Positions 46,940 through 56,377 of a stretch of 64,000 nucleotides of DNA are shown piece after piece. The first letter of the stretch is position 1, and the number at the start of each line of letters is the position of its first letter. Source of the stretch: Telopea speciosissima (lineage: Eukaryota > Streptophyta > Magnoliopsida > Proteales > Proteaceae); NCBI RefSeq assembly GCF_018873765.1, contig NC_057926.1, positions 55,627,378 to 55,691,377 of the forward strand, given 5' to 3'. Below the pieces are notes generated by a model. That model made no database searches. It worked only from the letters and a program-made list of their open reading frames with translations, and was not told the origin of the DNA. Both the position numbers and the translations under genes were made by a program.

Positions 46940-47885
46940 CACGGTGCGCTGCCTTGTCCTGCCTGTGCTGTGCAGACATAGGGTCGTGCACAGTGACCGC
47001 CTTACCCGAATGGGGTTAAGGTGGTCATTGCGTGCAGCCCTGTCTGCACAGCATAGACAGGACTAAGGGTGTATTGGTGCAGTTCTGGTTATTCGGTTTG
47101 ATTGCGGTGCAGTTACATTTTGATAAGGTGATATCAAAATCGAACCGGATAGGAATCAGCTAAAATCATACGGTCCGGTTTTACCGGTTTCTATTCGGTT
47201 TTCATTATCCGGTTCACAACCGGTTTACATGCGGTTTGTGTAGTGTCGTTTTGAGAACTAGTAATGAAGACATCCTTAGTTTTCAAGGCCTTTATATTCT
47301 CGTGTTTCCCCATTCTCTCCCGGTCTCCTTCACTCATCATATTTCCCATGCCTATGTGATAAAAAAAAAAATATTTCATCTTTAACCGTCATTCTATTCC
47401 TTTCCTGTTCTTTGCTTTTCCATTTTTTTTCTTCTCCACTCTCACATGATAAACAAACTATTTATTTTATTAGAAAGTAGGGTTTAGTTAATTCATTTTA
47501 TCGTCATACATCATTTTCAATTCATACTTGAACAAATATAATATATAGTTGACCTATTACATTTTACTTATTTTATGTTTCAAGAGTGATACAATAATTA
47601 TGTTTATTAAATTAATTATTATGTTATTAATTAATCCAATTGATGCATGGACTAGTATTCGAGTAAGAGGTACCGGTTTCTATTCGGTTTCTTATTTGGT
47701 TTAGAACAGCAGTTTTGAGGTGCAAATCAAAACCGAACCGGGAAGAGAACCTATAAAATCAAAACCAGATCATTTTTCTGTGGTGCGGTTTTATTCGATC
47801 GTAAACGGTCGGTTCCGATTCCGATATTCGATTCTGATTTTATTTTGACAACCTTAGGCAAGACATGGCAGCGCGCTGTAGGATT
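46940..47885. mobile_element. Foldback MITE split by a nested MITE
   Basis: The left arm (about 46943-47010: gcgctgccttgtcctgcctg...gtgctgtgcagac...gtgaccgcctta) pairs with the right arm (taaggtggtcattg...gtctgcacagcatagacaggac) and continues past the nested element into catggcagcgcgc (about 47864-47877). The loop is cccgaatgggg. Joining the right arm across 47064-47856 restores pairing, so the inner element inserted later. Confidence 0.75.
47064..47856. mobile_element. hAT-like MITE (793 bp) nested in the foldback MITE
   Basis: The ends read TAAGGGTGTATTGG and, on the reverse strand, TAAGGTTGTCAAAA. Flanks GACAGGAC and GGCAAGAC are a 6/8 duplication. The interior is rich in ttcggttt/ccggttt words, like the hAT MITE at 29549-30106. 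No transposase. Confidence 0.65.
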
Positions 47886-47989
47886 TGTTTTCTAAAAGAT
47901 TTTTAAGCCTATGATTACTCCATTACTTGTCTAGTTGAAATGTAAGGCTAAAATAGAGAGAGAGAGAGAGAGAGACGTACCCATATACT

Positions 47990-48490
47990 TTGAAATTTTT
48001 TTCTCGGTGTCACCCCTTGTATGGACCCGTTAGTTCGTCGAGTTCCTTGTAACGAAGATAAATACACAAGGTGGGTGGATTCCTCCAAACGTCAAGGCCT
48101 CGGGTCCTATGGTCCTTTAGAATCAACCCACAAATGCAAGCAATGGAATACAAGACATCGTACCTCCAATAGATTGAACCACCCTCTCTCTCTCATGGAT
48201 TTGGACAAACAAGGTTTAGGCAGCCGATACCATGAATGGACAAGATATACAATCCTAATCCTCCATTAAGAAAGAGAAATAGAAAAAAAGAACTGAGTTT
48301 TCCTTCAACCATGGTCAATGGGTTAGACATCCAATCCAAATCTCCATTAAGAAAAAATAATAGAAAAAATGACCGAGTTTTCCTTCAGCCATGGTTATCC
48401 ATTGACCGAGGCCTTCAATCCATGTCCATAGGGGATCACGAATAGTAGGAGTATATTCGACCATTCATAAATAGAGAGCAGATTTTTATG
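47990..48490. repeat. Segmental duplication, part 1 (partner 54905-55130)
   Basis: Shared words include catggacccg.tagttc.tcga, taacgaagataaa.ac.caagg, aattcctccaaac.t.gaggcc and attcataaata.ag.g.cagatttttatg. The partner lies downstream of the broken copy 5, at a matching position relative to the gene. Confidence 0.7.
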
Positions 48491-48540
48491 ACCACTGATG
48501 GGTCCGCTAGGTCAGTTGAGCAATAACAGCAAGATTCCAG

Positions 48541-48713
48541 CTTAAAATTTAGGGAAAATTATGTTTATCACCCATGTGGTTTGAAAAAAATACACCGATC
48601 CCCCTCAAAATTATGCCTAATCCCTCCAAAGGGAAGGTAAATGTAATTTTGAAGGGAGCTGAGTGATTTTTTCAAACTACAGGGGTTTTTTATAATTTTC
48701 ACTAAAATTTTAA
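48541..48713. mobile_element. MITE with terminal inverted repeats (173 bp)
   Basis: The left end cttaaaatttagggaaaatt...gtggtttgaaaaaa pairs with the right complement cttaaaattttagtgaaaatt...gtagtttgaaaaaa. The 'aaaatta...ccc.tgtggtttg' ends are a common plant MITE type. The target duplication is unclear. Confidence 0.7.
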
Positions 48714-48869
48714 GATGAAGATTTTAGGCTAAGAAAGGCCCAACCCAGCCCAAAATTTCAATTCCACCTCAGATTTGGGCCAAGTCTGGATTTGAGACAT
48801 CTATAAATGTGTACTTCAACCCAATAATGGGTCCTCAATCAAGCCCCAGAATAAATGTGTATTTTGGAC

Positions 48870-49160
48870 ATATGATGTGTCCATTCCGTCTGTCGGATAA
48901 AGAAGACATGGTCTAAATTAGTCATGTGTCAAATTTTGGAGTCTAATTCAATCAGGGGAAAAGACTGAATACGCTGCCAGGTTGCATGATATGTGTCTTC
49001 CGCTCTCCTCCTCCTTAAGAAAAGTCCCCATTGTCCCACTATATCCAGTCCTATGATTGGTGTATGTTGCTAGCTTATCGAAAATTGATGCCATGCCCAA
49101 CCCTCGATCTTCAATCAAATACCCCTTGTATATTGTTATGCAACCCGTGTATGTTTATAC
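48870..49160. repeat. Segmental duplication, part 2 (partner about 56080-56350)
   Basis: Shared words: gtctaattcaatca.ggg.aaaag.ctg, gc.cactgccag...., ctctcctcctcct, ttatcgaaaa.t, atgcccaaccctc and caaatacccc. With part 1 it shows the duplicated unit extends about 2.5 kb downstream of the gene. Confidence 0.7.
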
Positions 49161-49214
49161 ATGTATAACATTTTCTAACCATTACCTGGGTACATTACCT
49201 GTAGTATATATCTT

Positions 49215-49846
49215 AGTGAGAGCAAGCTCTCCGTTTATAAACTGGCGAATGAACGTCTCCATTTTTCAAAATTAAATCCAATAAAACTTGCGGTTCGGAG
49301 ATGGTTATATAACGATCTTCTATCTCACGTCTCAATAAGCACCTTATCTCGATCATCCTGTATTTCCTTAGGAACATAACTCCAATAATAGGTATGATAT
49401 ATAGTATCCGCCAAGGTACCCAGATCAATACTATACTCTTTTACCTATGTAAATGCACAAGTTTCATTGTAGTAGTCTTTCAGCAACCATATGTCGTTTT
49501 TGTGATCAACTTCATCAACACCTGAAAGGCAGAGCAACCCTCTCAACTCCACCAATTGGAGATCTGTATATACAAGATCAAAACACCTTTCGGGACGTGG
49601 GACAAGTCTAAAGTCTTCACTCTTCAAGTTGAATGCCAAGATTGTTTGTTCCATATTGATCATAAGCTCGGGGTGGCGGTTACGGTTGATCAACCATTGA
49701 AGAGCTTCATCCACGAAAGTCAAACATTGATGATGTTCAACATTATAGGGGGAATTTCCTATAGTTTTCCAAGCCCAAGGAGAAGCATAAGAAGGAGAGT
49801 CATGTGCGATCCCCAAGGTTAAAATTGTACATTGTGTTGAGAGATT
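49215..49846 (-). pseudogene. F-box-associated (FBA) domain pseudogene
   Basis: Minus-strand translation is the C-terminal FBA part of an F-box protein, the substrate-recognition region of SCF ubiquitin ligases. Ordered blocks: WKTIGNSPYN, FVDEALQWLINR, ILAFNLKSEDFRLVPRPE, LVELRGLLCLSG, DIWLLKDY, then an in-frame TAG (49445-49447) where a Trp is expected, followed by VKEYSIDLG...IYHTYYWS in the same frame. A further frameshift follows near 49330. The N-terminal F-box is absent: at about 49847 the sequence switches to the repeated block. Non-functional. Confidence 0.85.
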
Positions 49847-50554
49847 GAGTTCATATTCTATAAAATCCATAATAAGTGGTATCAAAGCGAGTTTTACCAT
49901 GTAAAGTCCTTAACAAATGGTATAAAAGAGAATTCTACCTTGTAAAATTCTTAATAAGTGGTATTAGAGCGAGTTCTACCATGTAAGTCCCTAAGAAGTT
50001 GTCTCTGAGCTACTCCTCCCTTGGATAGATATAGATAAGAAGGATGTAGTTTCAATGCAAAATATTTCAATTGCATTGTCGGAATCCGGCCATGAGATGA
50101 AAATGTGTAGTTATTTTCATATGAAGATATAAGGCATGGAATTAATATGCATGATGAACATAATAGAATGAGCAAATTTTGTTGGCATATGCTGGACGGT
50201 TAATTTCAGGTCCTAATCTGAAGCTTCATCCAAAATTAACCGTCCATTGAGGTTTTAAATCTCCATATCAGAATATGAAAATTGCTAGAATGGGGCCTCA
50301 AGATGAGTCATGAAAACACTTTGAGGATTGATAAAAAATAGATTTGTTATTCTATCTCTGAAGGTAGACTAGATCTGGAAAAGAGAATAAATGGTTTGGA
50401 CTTAGATTGTTGACAAAATATTTCTCTATAATACACGTTTTTGTAGAATAATGTATAATATAAGCCAGGAGTAATAAAGGCAAAGACATAATCCCAAGTG
50501 TGTGCTTCCCCATTGGCCCAGACGCTTGTGTAGAGACCATGCGACCAAGTAGAG
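49847..50554. repeat. Direct repeat block A (partner 51692-52401)
   Basis: About 710 bp, highly similar to block B. Begins with three tandem 41 bp units (49874, 49915, 49956), each containing a GGTAT.A.AGCGA-like word resembling the tRNA-Met primer-binding site of LTR elements. It ends with the agaccatgcgaccaagtagag repeat also found at 44.7 kb. Probably the leader of an LTR element, duplicated. Confidence 0.8.
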
Positions 50555-50694
50555 ATCTCTTGCCCATGTATTATTTATGAACTTGTATCTTTATGAATTT
50601 TTTTTCCAGCCCGCCCACCCCGCCTGTTGACACCATATAAATACGTCAGGTTTCAAATTTGAAAATCATCGGCTCCTGGAGAGCGTCTTCTCCG

Positions 50695-51213
50695 ATGTCG
50701 GTGAGAACACTATGCATGCCTCGGATTTGTGTCGTATTTTCTCCAATGTTTATCCTTCCGGCGCATTATCCTCAATTTTCAGCTATGATTGAAGCTGAGG
50801 AGCAAGCTATGAATTTTCCTCGAATATACTTAGGGGCCATTGGTCGTCCACTCAATGAGTTGGACGACACAATAAGTTTTCACTATCAAACGCTTGATCA
50901 ACCGACCTTTCTTTTTGAGAAGAAGGTTGCAATAGCGGATGCAAGTTATTTAAGGTTTATTGGACTGACGCATTGGAGCGTCTTATTTAGGACATTTGGA
51001 GTTGAATTCCTGAATTATCAGCCAATTGAGATCGGTTGCGTGTGGATACACGTTAATTGGGAGACTCGTAGGTTCAATTCAAGATCTCTGCAGAGACGAG
51101 TCAGAGGAAATAACGATGATCATGTTGTGTTGTATCCCTTCTTTGACATAAGGGATGCTCTAGACATAAATGATGGTCATACAAGAATTAGTGTGTGGTG
51201 CTGGAGAACCTAA
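50695..51213 (+). CDS. Unknown 172 aa ORF between direct repeats
   Basis: An intact ATG-to-stop frame, well above chance length for this AT-rich DNA. I do not recognise it. Visible features: no signal peptide; mixed alpha/beta-looking composition; short blocks such as FPRIYLGAIGRPLNELDD, FLFEKKVAIADASYLRF and IGCVWIHVNWETRRF; an Arg-rich stretch (RSLQRRVRG); C-terminal HTRISVWCWRT. The region upstream has no clear TATA. It is framed by direct repeat blocks A and B, so it may be a captured or orphan gene carried by a retroelement-like unit, or an unrelated gene sitting in a tandem duplication. Confidence 0.45.
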   Translation: MSVRTLCMPRICVVFSPMFILPAHYPQFSAMIEAEEQAMNFPRIYLGAIGRPLNELDDTISFHYQTLDQPTFLFEKKVAIADASYLRFIGLTHWSVLFRTFGVEFLNYQPIEIGCVWIHVNWETRRFNSRSLQRRVRGNNDDHVVLYPFFDIRDALDINDGHTRISVWCWRT

Positions 51214-51486
51214 ACCGAAGAGGTTCATTTATTCTTATGGAAGTTTCCACATCAATTTTGACCTAAAAGAATGATTCAACATCATCTGTGATGTAGCTTG
51301 TTCCAAGTTTCTAATTCTGTTTCCTTGTACATTTGGCATATTGTAGATAGATGGATTTGGGAGGACGCTTGTTCCTTTCAAGTTTCTTTTACTGTTTCCT
51401 TGTAGATTTGCTAATTCTGCACATTTTAGAAGATGGATTTGTAATGAAAGTTGTTCCATTCAAGTTTCTTTTTTTGTGCCCTTAGT

Positions 51487-51691
51487 GTTGGATTTATGTG
51501 TCTATTAAACCCGGTTCGATCTGGATCAATCCGGTTTTATTTTATATTGAACATTTATACATTTTGGTTTAATATTATTACATGCGATTTAAACTTTTTG
51601 AGCATTATGTGTCCGTAAGTATTACTTTAAATGGTAGTCACGACTAGGGTTTGGGCTAGACACTCTTATCAGAATATGAAAATTGCTGGAA
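51487..51691 (+). mobile_element. Copia-type LTR fragment
   Basis: Starts tgttggatttatgtgtctattaaacccggttcg and runs AT-rich to about 51690, immediately before block B, whose first words hold a primer-binding-site-like motif. The layout LTR end, then primer site, is what an LTR element would show. The other LTR is not found. Confidence 0.4.
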
Positions 51692-52401
51692 TCGAATTCA
51701 TATTCTGTAAAATCTGTAATAAGTGGTATCAGAACGAGTTTTATCATGTAAAGTCCTTAACAAATGGTATAAGAGCGAATTCTACCTTGTAAAATCCTTA
51801 ATAAGTGGTATTAGAGCGAGTTCTACCATGTAAGTCCCTAAGAAGTTGTCTTTGAGCTACTCCTCCCTTGGATAGATGTAGATAAAAAAGACGTAGTTTC
51901 AATGCAAAATGTTTCAATTGCGTTGTCAGAATCCGGCCACGAGATGAAAATCTATAGTTATTTTCATATGAAGATATAAGGCATGGAATTAATATGCATG
52001 ATGAACGCAATGGAATGAGCAAATTTTTTTTGCATATGTTGGACGGTTAATTTCAAGTCCTAATCTGGAGCTTCATCCAAAATTAACCATCCATTTAGGT
52101 TTTAAATCTCCATATCAGAATATGAAAATTGCTGGAATGGGGCTTCAAGATGAGTCATGAAAACACTTTGAGGATTGGTAAAAAATAAGTTTGTTATTCT
52201 ATCTCTGAAGGTAGACTAGATGTGAAAAAGAGAATAAATGGTTTGGACTTAGATTGTTGGAAAAATATTTCACTATAATACACGTTTTTGTAGAATAATG
52301 TAAAATGTAAGCCTGGAGTAATAAAGGCATAGACATAATCCCAAGTGTGTGCTCCCCCATTGGCCCAGACGCTTGTATAGAGACCATGCGACCAAGTAGA
52401 G
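51692..52401. repeat. Direct repeat block B, fused to gene copy 5
   Basis: Matches block A from its start to the shared accaagtagag. In block A the next bases are atctcttgccc; here they are gatatgtcc, the second and third codons of the tandem gene. The join therefore replaced the promoter and start codon of copy 5. Confidence 0.8.
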
Positions 52402-53890
52402 GATATGTCCTTAATTCCATTTTTTGGGAACTTGAAGAAGTACTGGAGTAGAAGAACATATCAGAGACTCGATGTGGTGGATTCATTATTAGGAAGAAGT
52501 TGAGGGTCTTGAGGCTTGGAAGAGGGAACAGTACTACTCGTCAGTCGTCGTCATCGTCGCCGTCGTCAAAGATAATTAGAGAAACACCAAAGCTGCTGCA
52601 ACCTTAGTTAGTAAGTTCGGGAATGGCAATTGAACGGGAACGGATACGTACGGCAATTAAACGGACTTGACGGCAATACTACTTTTCAACAATCCGGCGT
52701 AATAAAATGTATACGACAATTATACGATACATGCTTAATACGTGTTTAAACGACCTAGACGACAATAATACTTTTAAAAAAAAAGAGGCATATATTCATT
52801 ATCTAACATACATTTACCATCTAATAAACAAAATAATAACATATACACAATGATTTTATCAACTAAAATAAACACACTATAATATCCCTGCTCTTCAAAT
52901 CTGTGAAAATACTAAAGCCAACACTGCCTTTCTTCAAGGAGCCACAAATCAAACACCACTATACCAGTCACGAATCTGCCGCCATTACAAAGAAAGCCCA
53001 TGTTGCCTTCTAAGATCTAATAATGGTTTGCAAATAGGTGTTCTTCCCCCATTAGTAAAGAATAAAGAAAATTCATGAAAAAAACAAACGAAATTAGGAA
53101 GGAGAGAAATCGAATTTCTTAATCAGAATTCCTAGTTGCAAGATGGGAAAAGAAACACTTTATTTGCAAGATGGGTTTCATAGGAAATTTAAGTAATCTG
53201 AAAACAATTCCTATAGATTGAGAAGAGAAGAGAAGCCGAACCTTCCGTCAGGCCTAGAAGATCCGTCAACGTCGCTGTTGAGAAAGAGATCGCCGGTGGT
53301 GAAGATGATTAGGGATTGGGGGGGGGGGGGGAGAGGCAGCAGCGGCAGCCCAACTAGGGTTCGTTCGAAGTTCGAACCCCAAAGAAAATGGGATGGGAAA
53401 GTGAATCGCAGTTCGATATTAGTTTTAGCTTTAGTAAATTTTTTTTTTTCATTAGGTTTTAAAAAGTATTGAAACCGTATAATACGTTATTATACGCGTT
53501 CAATACTCTAGCATTTTAAAAACGCATCTTTTATAAAAAAATATGAAAAAATGCGATAACAAAAGTATTTTTGCTTTAAACGTTTGAGTTCGCGCATAAT
53601 ACGTGTATTATATACAAACTTACCAACTAAAACTGCAACTAAAAATTAAGTGGCCCATGAAGGTTTTGGGGAAGATTCGTGAAGGTTATATAAACATGAT
53701 GCTTGGGTTCGCAGACAAAGTTGACTACTTGGATGTAAATTCCAAAAATATTTTCTTGGAAAAGAGGATTCCAAGAGGCCGACCAATTCCATCAGTTTCT
53801 AAAATGAATGAATTTGACAAGAAACTTGTTCTTAAGGTTTACCATTCAATCGCTGCATCTCGAGAATTTGTTGCTTTTGATTTGATCTGA
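52401..53890 (+). pseudogene. Broken tandem family copy 5
   Basis: The fifth member of the Ser-tract family, non-functional in three ways. (1) Homology begins at codon 2 (52401), fused to repeat block B, so the ATG, leader and promoter are gone. (2) One base is lost after the RLDG region, shifting the frame into an early TGA near RKK. (3) A 1027 bp TIR element (52604-53630) splits the gene at the CTGCAA codons before KWPMK. The part 3' of the insertion (53638-53890) is open and retains KWPMKVLGKIREGYINMMLG, EKRIPRGRP and SIAASREFVAFDLI. Its linker codons are (TCG)n rather than (TCA)n. Confidence 0.9.
52604..53630. mobile_element. Non-autonomous TIR transposon, MULE-like (1027 bp)
   Basis: Termini TTAGTTAGTAAGTT and, on the reverse strand, TTAGTTGGTAAGTT. 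Flanks tgctgcaacc (52594-52603) and aactgcaact (53631-53640) are a decayed 10 bp duplication; intact gene copies show a single ...ctgcaact here, confirming the insertion. A 9-10 bp duplication fits Mutator-like elements. The interior is rich in tacgacaa/atacgt words; a short frame at 53218-53472 has no transposase features. Confidence 0.85.
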
Positions 53891-54164
53891 TCTGAACTCA
53901 AGTGACCTTTTTGTATTTACTACTTTGCCTTGAGTTCTTCTCCACCCAAAAAAAGAATTTTGGGTTTATATGTTGGTTTGATCTGGCCGATGGAGAAGTT
54001 TCTTCTTCCCATTCTCTGAGGGTTTTGAGTACGATGCTAAGCTCTCGTGTGGAAGTGTGCTTGGATCTTTTGTATGTATGTATATAGTTGGAATGGTTTT
54101 GTTCAATAATATTTTATGACGATCAAGAATTACATTTTCATTTTATTGTTATTGATATCCATAA

Positions 54165-54468
54165 TGTTGGGGATACGATGTCTTGTATTGCGTTGCTTAT
54201 ATTTTATTTCTAGGGCTATATGGATATTCCTGTATATTTCATGTATAGGATTTCACTATATATAGTAGCTTGTGTTATTTCTATCTAAAAGAGATATGAG
54301 GACGAGTGACTATAATCCAATTTTCCATTAAGAGTTAAGTAGATCTCATCTCATTGTAGACATAGGCAATCTTGTCGAACCACATAAATCCTTGTGTTCA
54401 ATTGAGTGATTGTTTGTTTATGATTTCCATTTTTTCTACATCAGTTTAGATTCTGGATTTTTTTTACA
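54165..54468 (+). mobile_element. Solo LTR (304 bp), Copia-like
   Basis: TGTTGGGG...TTTTTACA with a perfect 5 bp duplication CATAA (54160-54164 and 54469-54473). The 3' flank of copy 4 shows the uninterrupted site (gtccataaaacattc). The words gaaccacataaatccttgtgttc near the end are typical of Copia LTR ends. Confidence 0.9.
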
Positions 54469-54473
54469 CATAA

Positions 54474-56377
54474 AACATTCTCAAGCATGTGATTATTGCA
54501 TTCGTTGCATGGTTGAAATGTAAGGCTAAAATAGAGAGAGAGTGTGGCAAGATAGAATTCATGTAGTTGATCAAAAGGATTACTGAGATGACGCGCCTTT
54601 GAATGGAGTAAAGCCACCCAAGCAGACATTAACTAGATGGTTGTGTAGAAAACGAATACCTAATACGATGTCGGAAAAATGAATGGGAACTGCAAACACA
54701 TAATGCAAATATTTACGTGGTTTGTAAATATTGCCTACGTTTATAGTGGGATGAGATCTACTTCACTATTAATGGAGAATAGGCCTATAATCGCTCCTTG
54801 TCACACCTCTCAGATCATAGAGAATCGCCCTAGCAATAAAAGGTACAAAGAGACATTATATAGGTACAATTTATCAAAGTATCCATATAGCCCTACAATT
54901 TTTTTGGGGGCAACCCCGCATGGACCCGCTAGTTCATCGAAGCCCCAATAACGAAGATAAACACGCAAGGTGCACCAATTCCTCCAAACCTTGAGGCCTT
55001 GGGCCCTACAGCCTCTTAATGGCCTTGTAATTAACCCACAAATGTAAGCGATGGACTACAAGACATCATAGGGGGTATGTTCGATCATTCATAAATAAAG
55101 GGACAGATTTTTATGGCAATTGATGGTGGCAGTGATCTTTTACCCCTTGGTGAAGGAAAACTTCCCCTAGGGAGAAAAAATCTAATGTCACAACATCTCT
55201 TAGAAAACATGAACACAGCCTCTCTTTTATACACTCTTAATGGAAGCACGGAAGGACATTTATAGAACACAGCCTCTCTTTCAAAATCTCACTTAAATGG
55301 TGAAGAAGAAAGCATTCCAAACGACCACAAAACCTTTTGTTCTTATCCAAAAATAAAAAGAAAACCTTCAGCAACAATCAAATTTTTTATATTTTATTTC
55401 TTTTCATTTAAATGGCAAATGAACACGATAATTTTGTCAGCATTGTGGCTTCTGTAGTTGAATATTGTACTCAATTTTTTTAATTAAAAATTAGAACAAG
55501 CCTATTCCATAATATATAATCCAAAAATATAGAAACACTCAATTATTTCGATGTCAATTTGGTCCTCCAATTAGGGTTTTAGGAATCAGTATCAGACAAG
55601 GGATCGGCCTCGGCCCATACCAATCCGATATTGATCTGGATCACCTTGAATCGACCTAGATCAAACAGATTTACCTTTGATTTTCATTTCAAATTTTCAT
55701 TTTGCTTACCTTTTACCTTATCCATATCGATCCACTGATATAGGGATCGCTCCAAAGTCAAGATCACCCTTGACCGATATTGATCCGGTCTCTTTCTAAA
55801 ATTTTTACTTTTATGGGGCCTATATGATTTATACAAGTTGTTCTTTCAAAATCTCACTTAATGACAAGGAGGAAAACATCCTACACAACCAGAGCAAAAA
55901 AAAATTTGCATCACACAATTCTTTATTTTCTTTTCCTTTAATTGGAAAATGAATACAATGATTATTTCAGCATAGTGGCTTCCATTAATGAATTTCATAT
56001 TTAAAAATAATTATTGTCACAAGGGTTTGTTGTTTTCCTAAATCTTTCAATCTTTCAAGACACCTATTTTGCTAGATGGACATGCAGTTGATATGTCCAT
56101 CCTGCAGCTTGTTGGATAAATAGGATATGATAAATTTTAGAGTCTAATTCAATCATGGGAAAAGGCTGGGCACACTGCCAGGGTGCCCAACATGTGTTTT
56201 TCTCTCTCCTCCTCCTGTTGATTTGCCTTCGTGTATTCAATCCTGTGAATATTGGTGTATGCCTCTAGTTTATCGAAAACTACCGACATGCCCAACCCTC
56301 TCCATTTACACAAATACCCCCTATACATTGGTATGCATCCTGTGTGTATCCATGCATGGGGGCGTGGCGATCATTTC
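54474..56377. repeat. Downstream duplicated flank of copy 5
   Basis: No gene. 54905-55130 and about 56080-56350 are partners of 47990-48490 and 48870-49160. About 55570-55800 is a ccgatattgatc-rich repeat remnant. The stretch ends at the Gypsy LTR, whose flanking 5 bp here are ATTTC (56373-56377). Confidence 0.55.

Noticed and set aside
37380-54100. CRISPR-like or phased repeat array among the dispersed repeats
   Set aside because: Repeats are irregularly spaced, in varied orientations and up to 700 bp; this is a plant nuclear repeat landscape, not an array.
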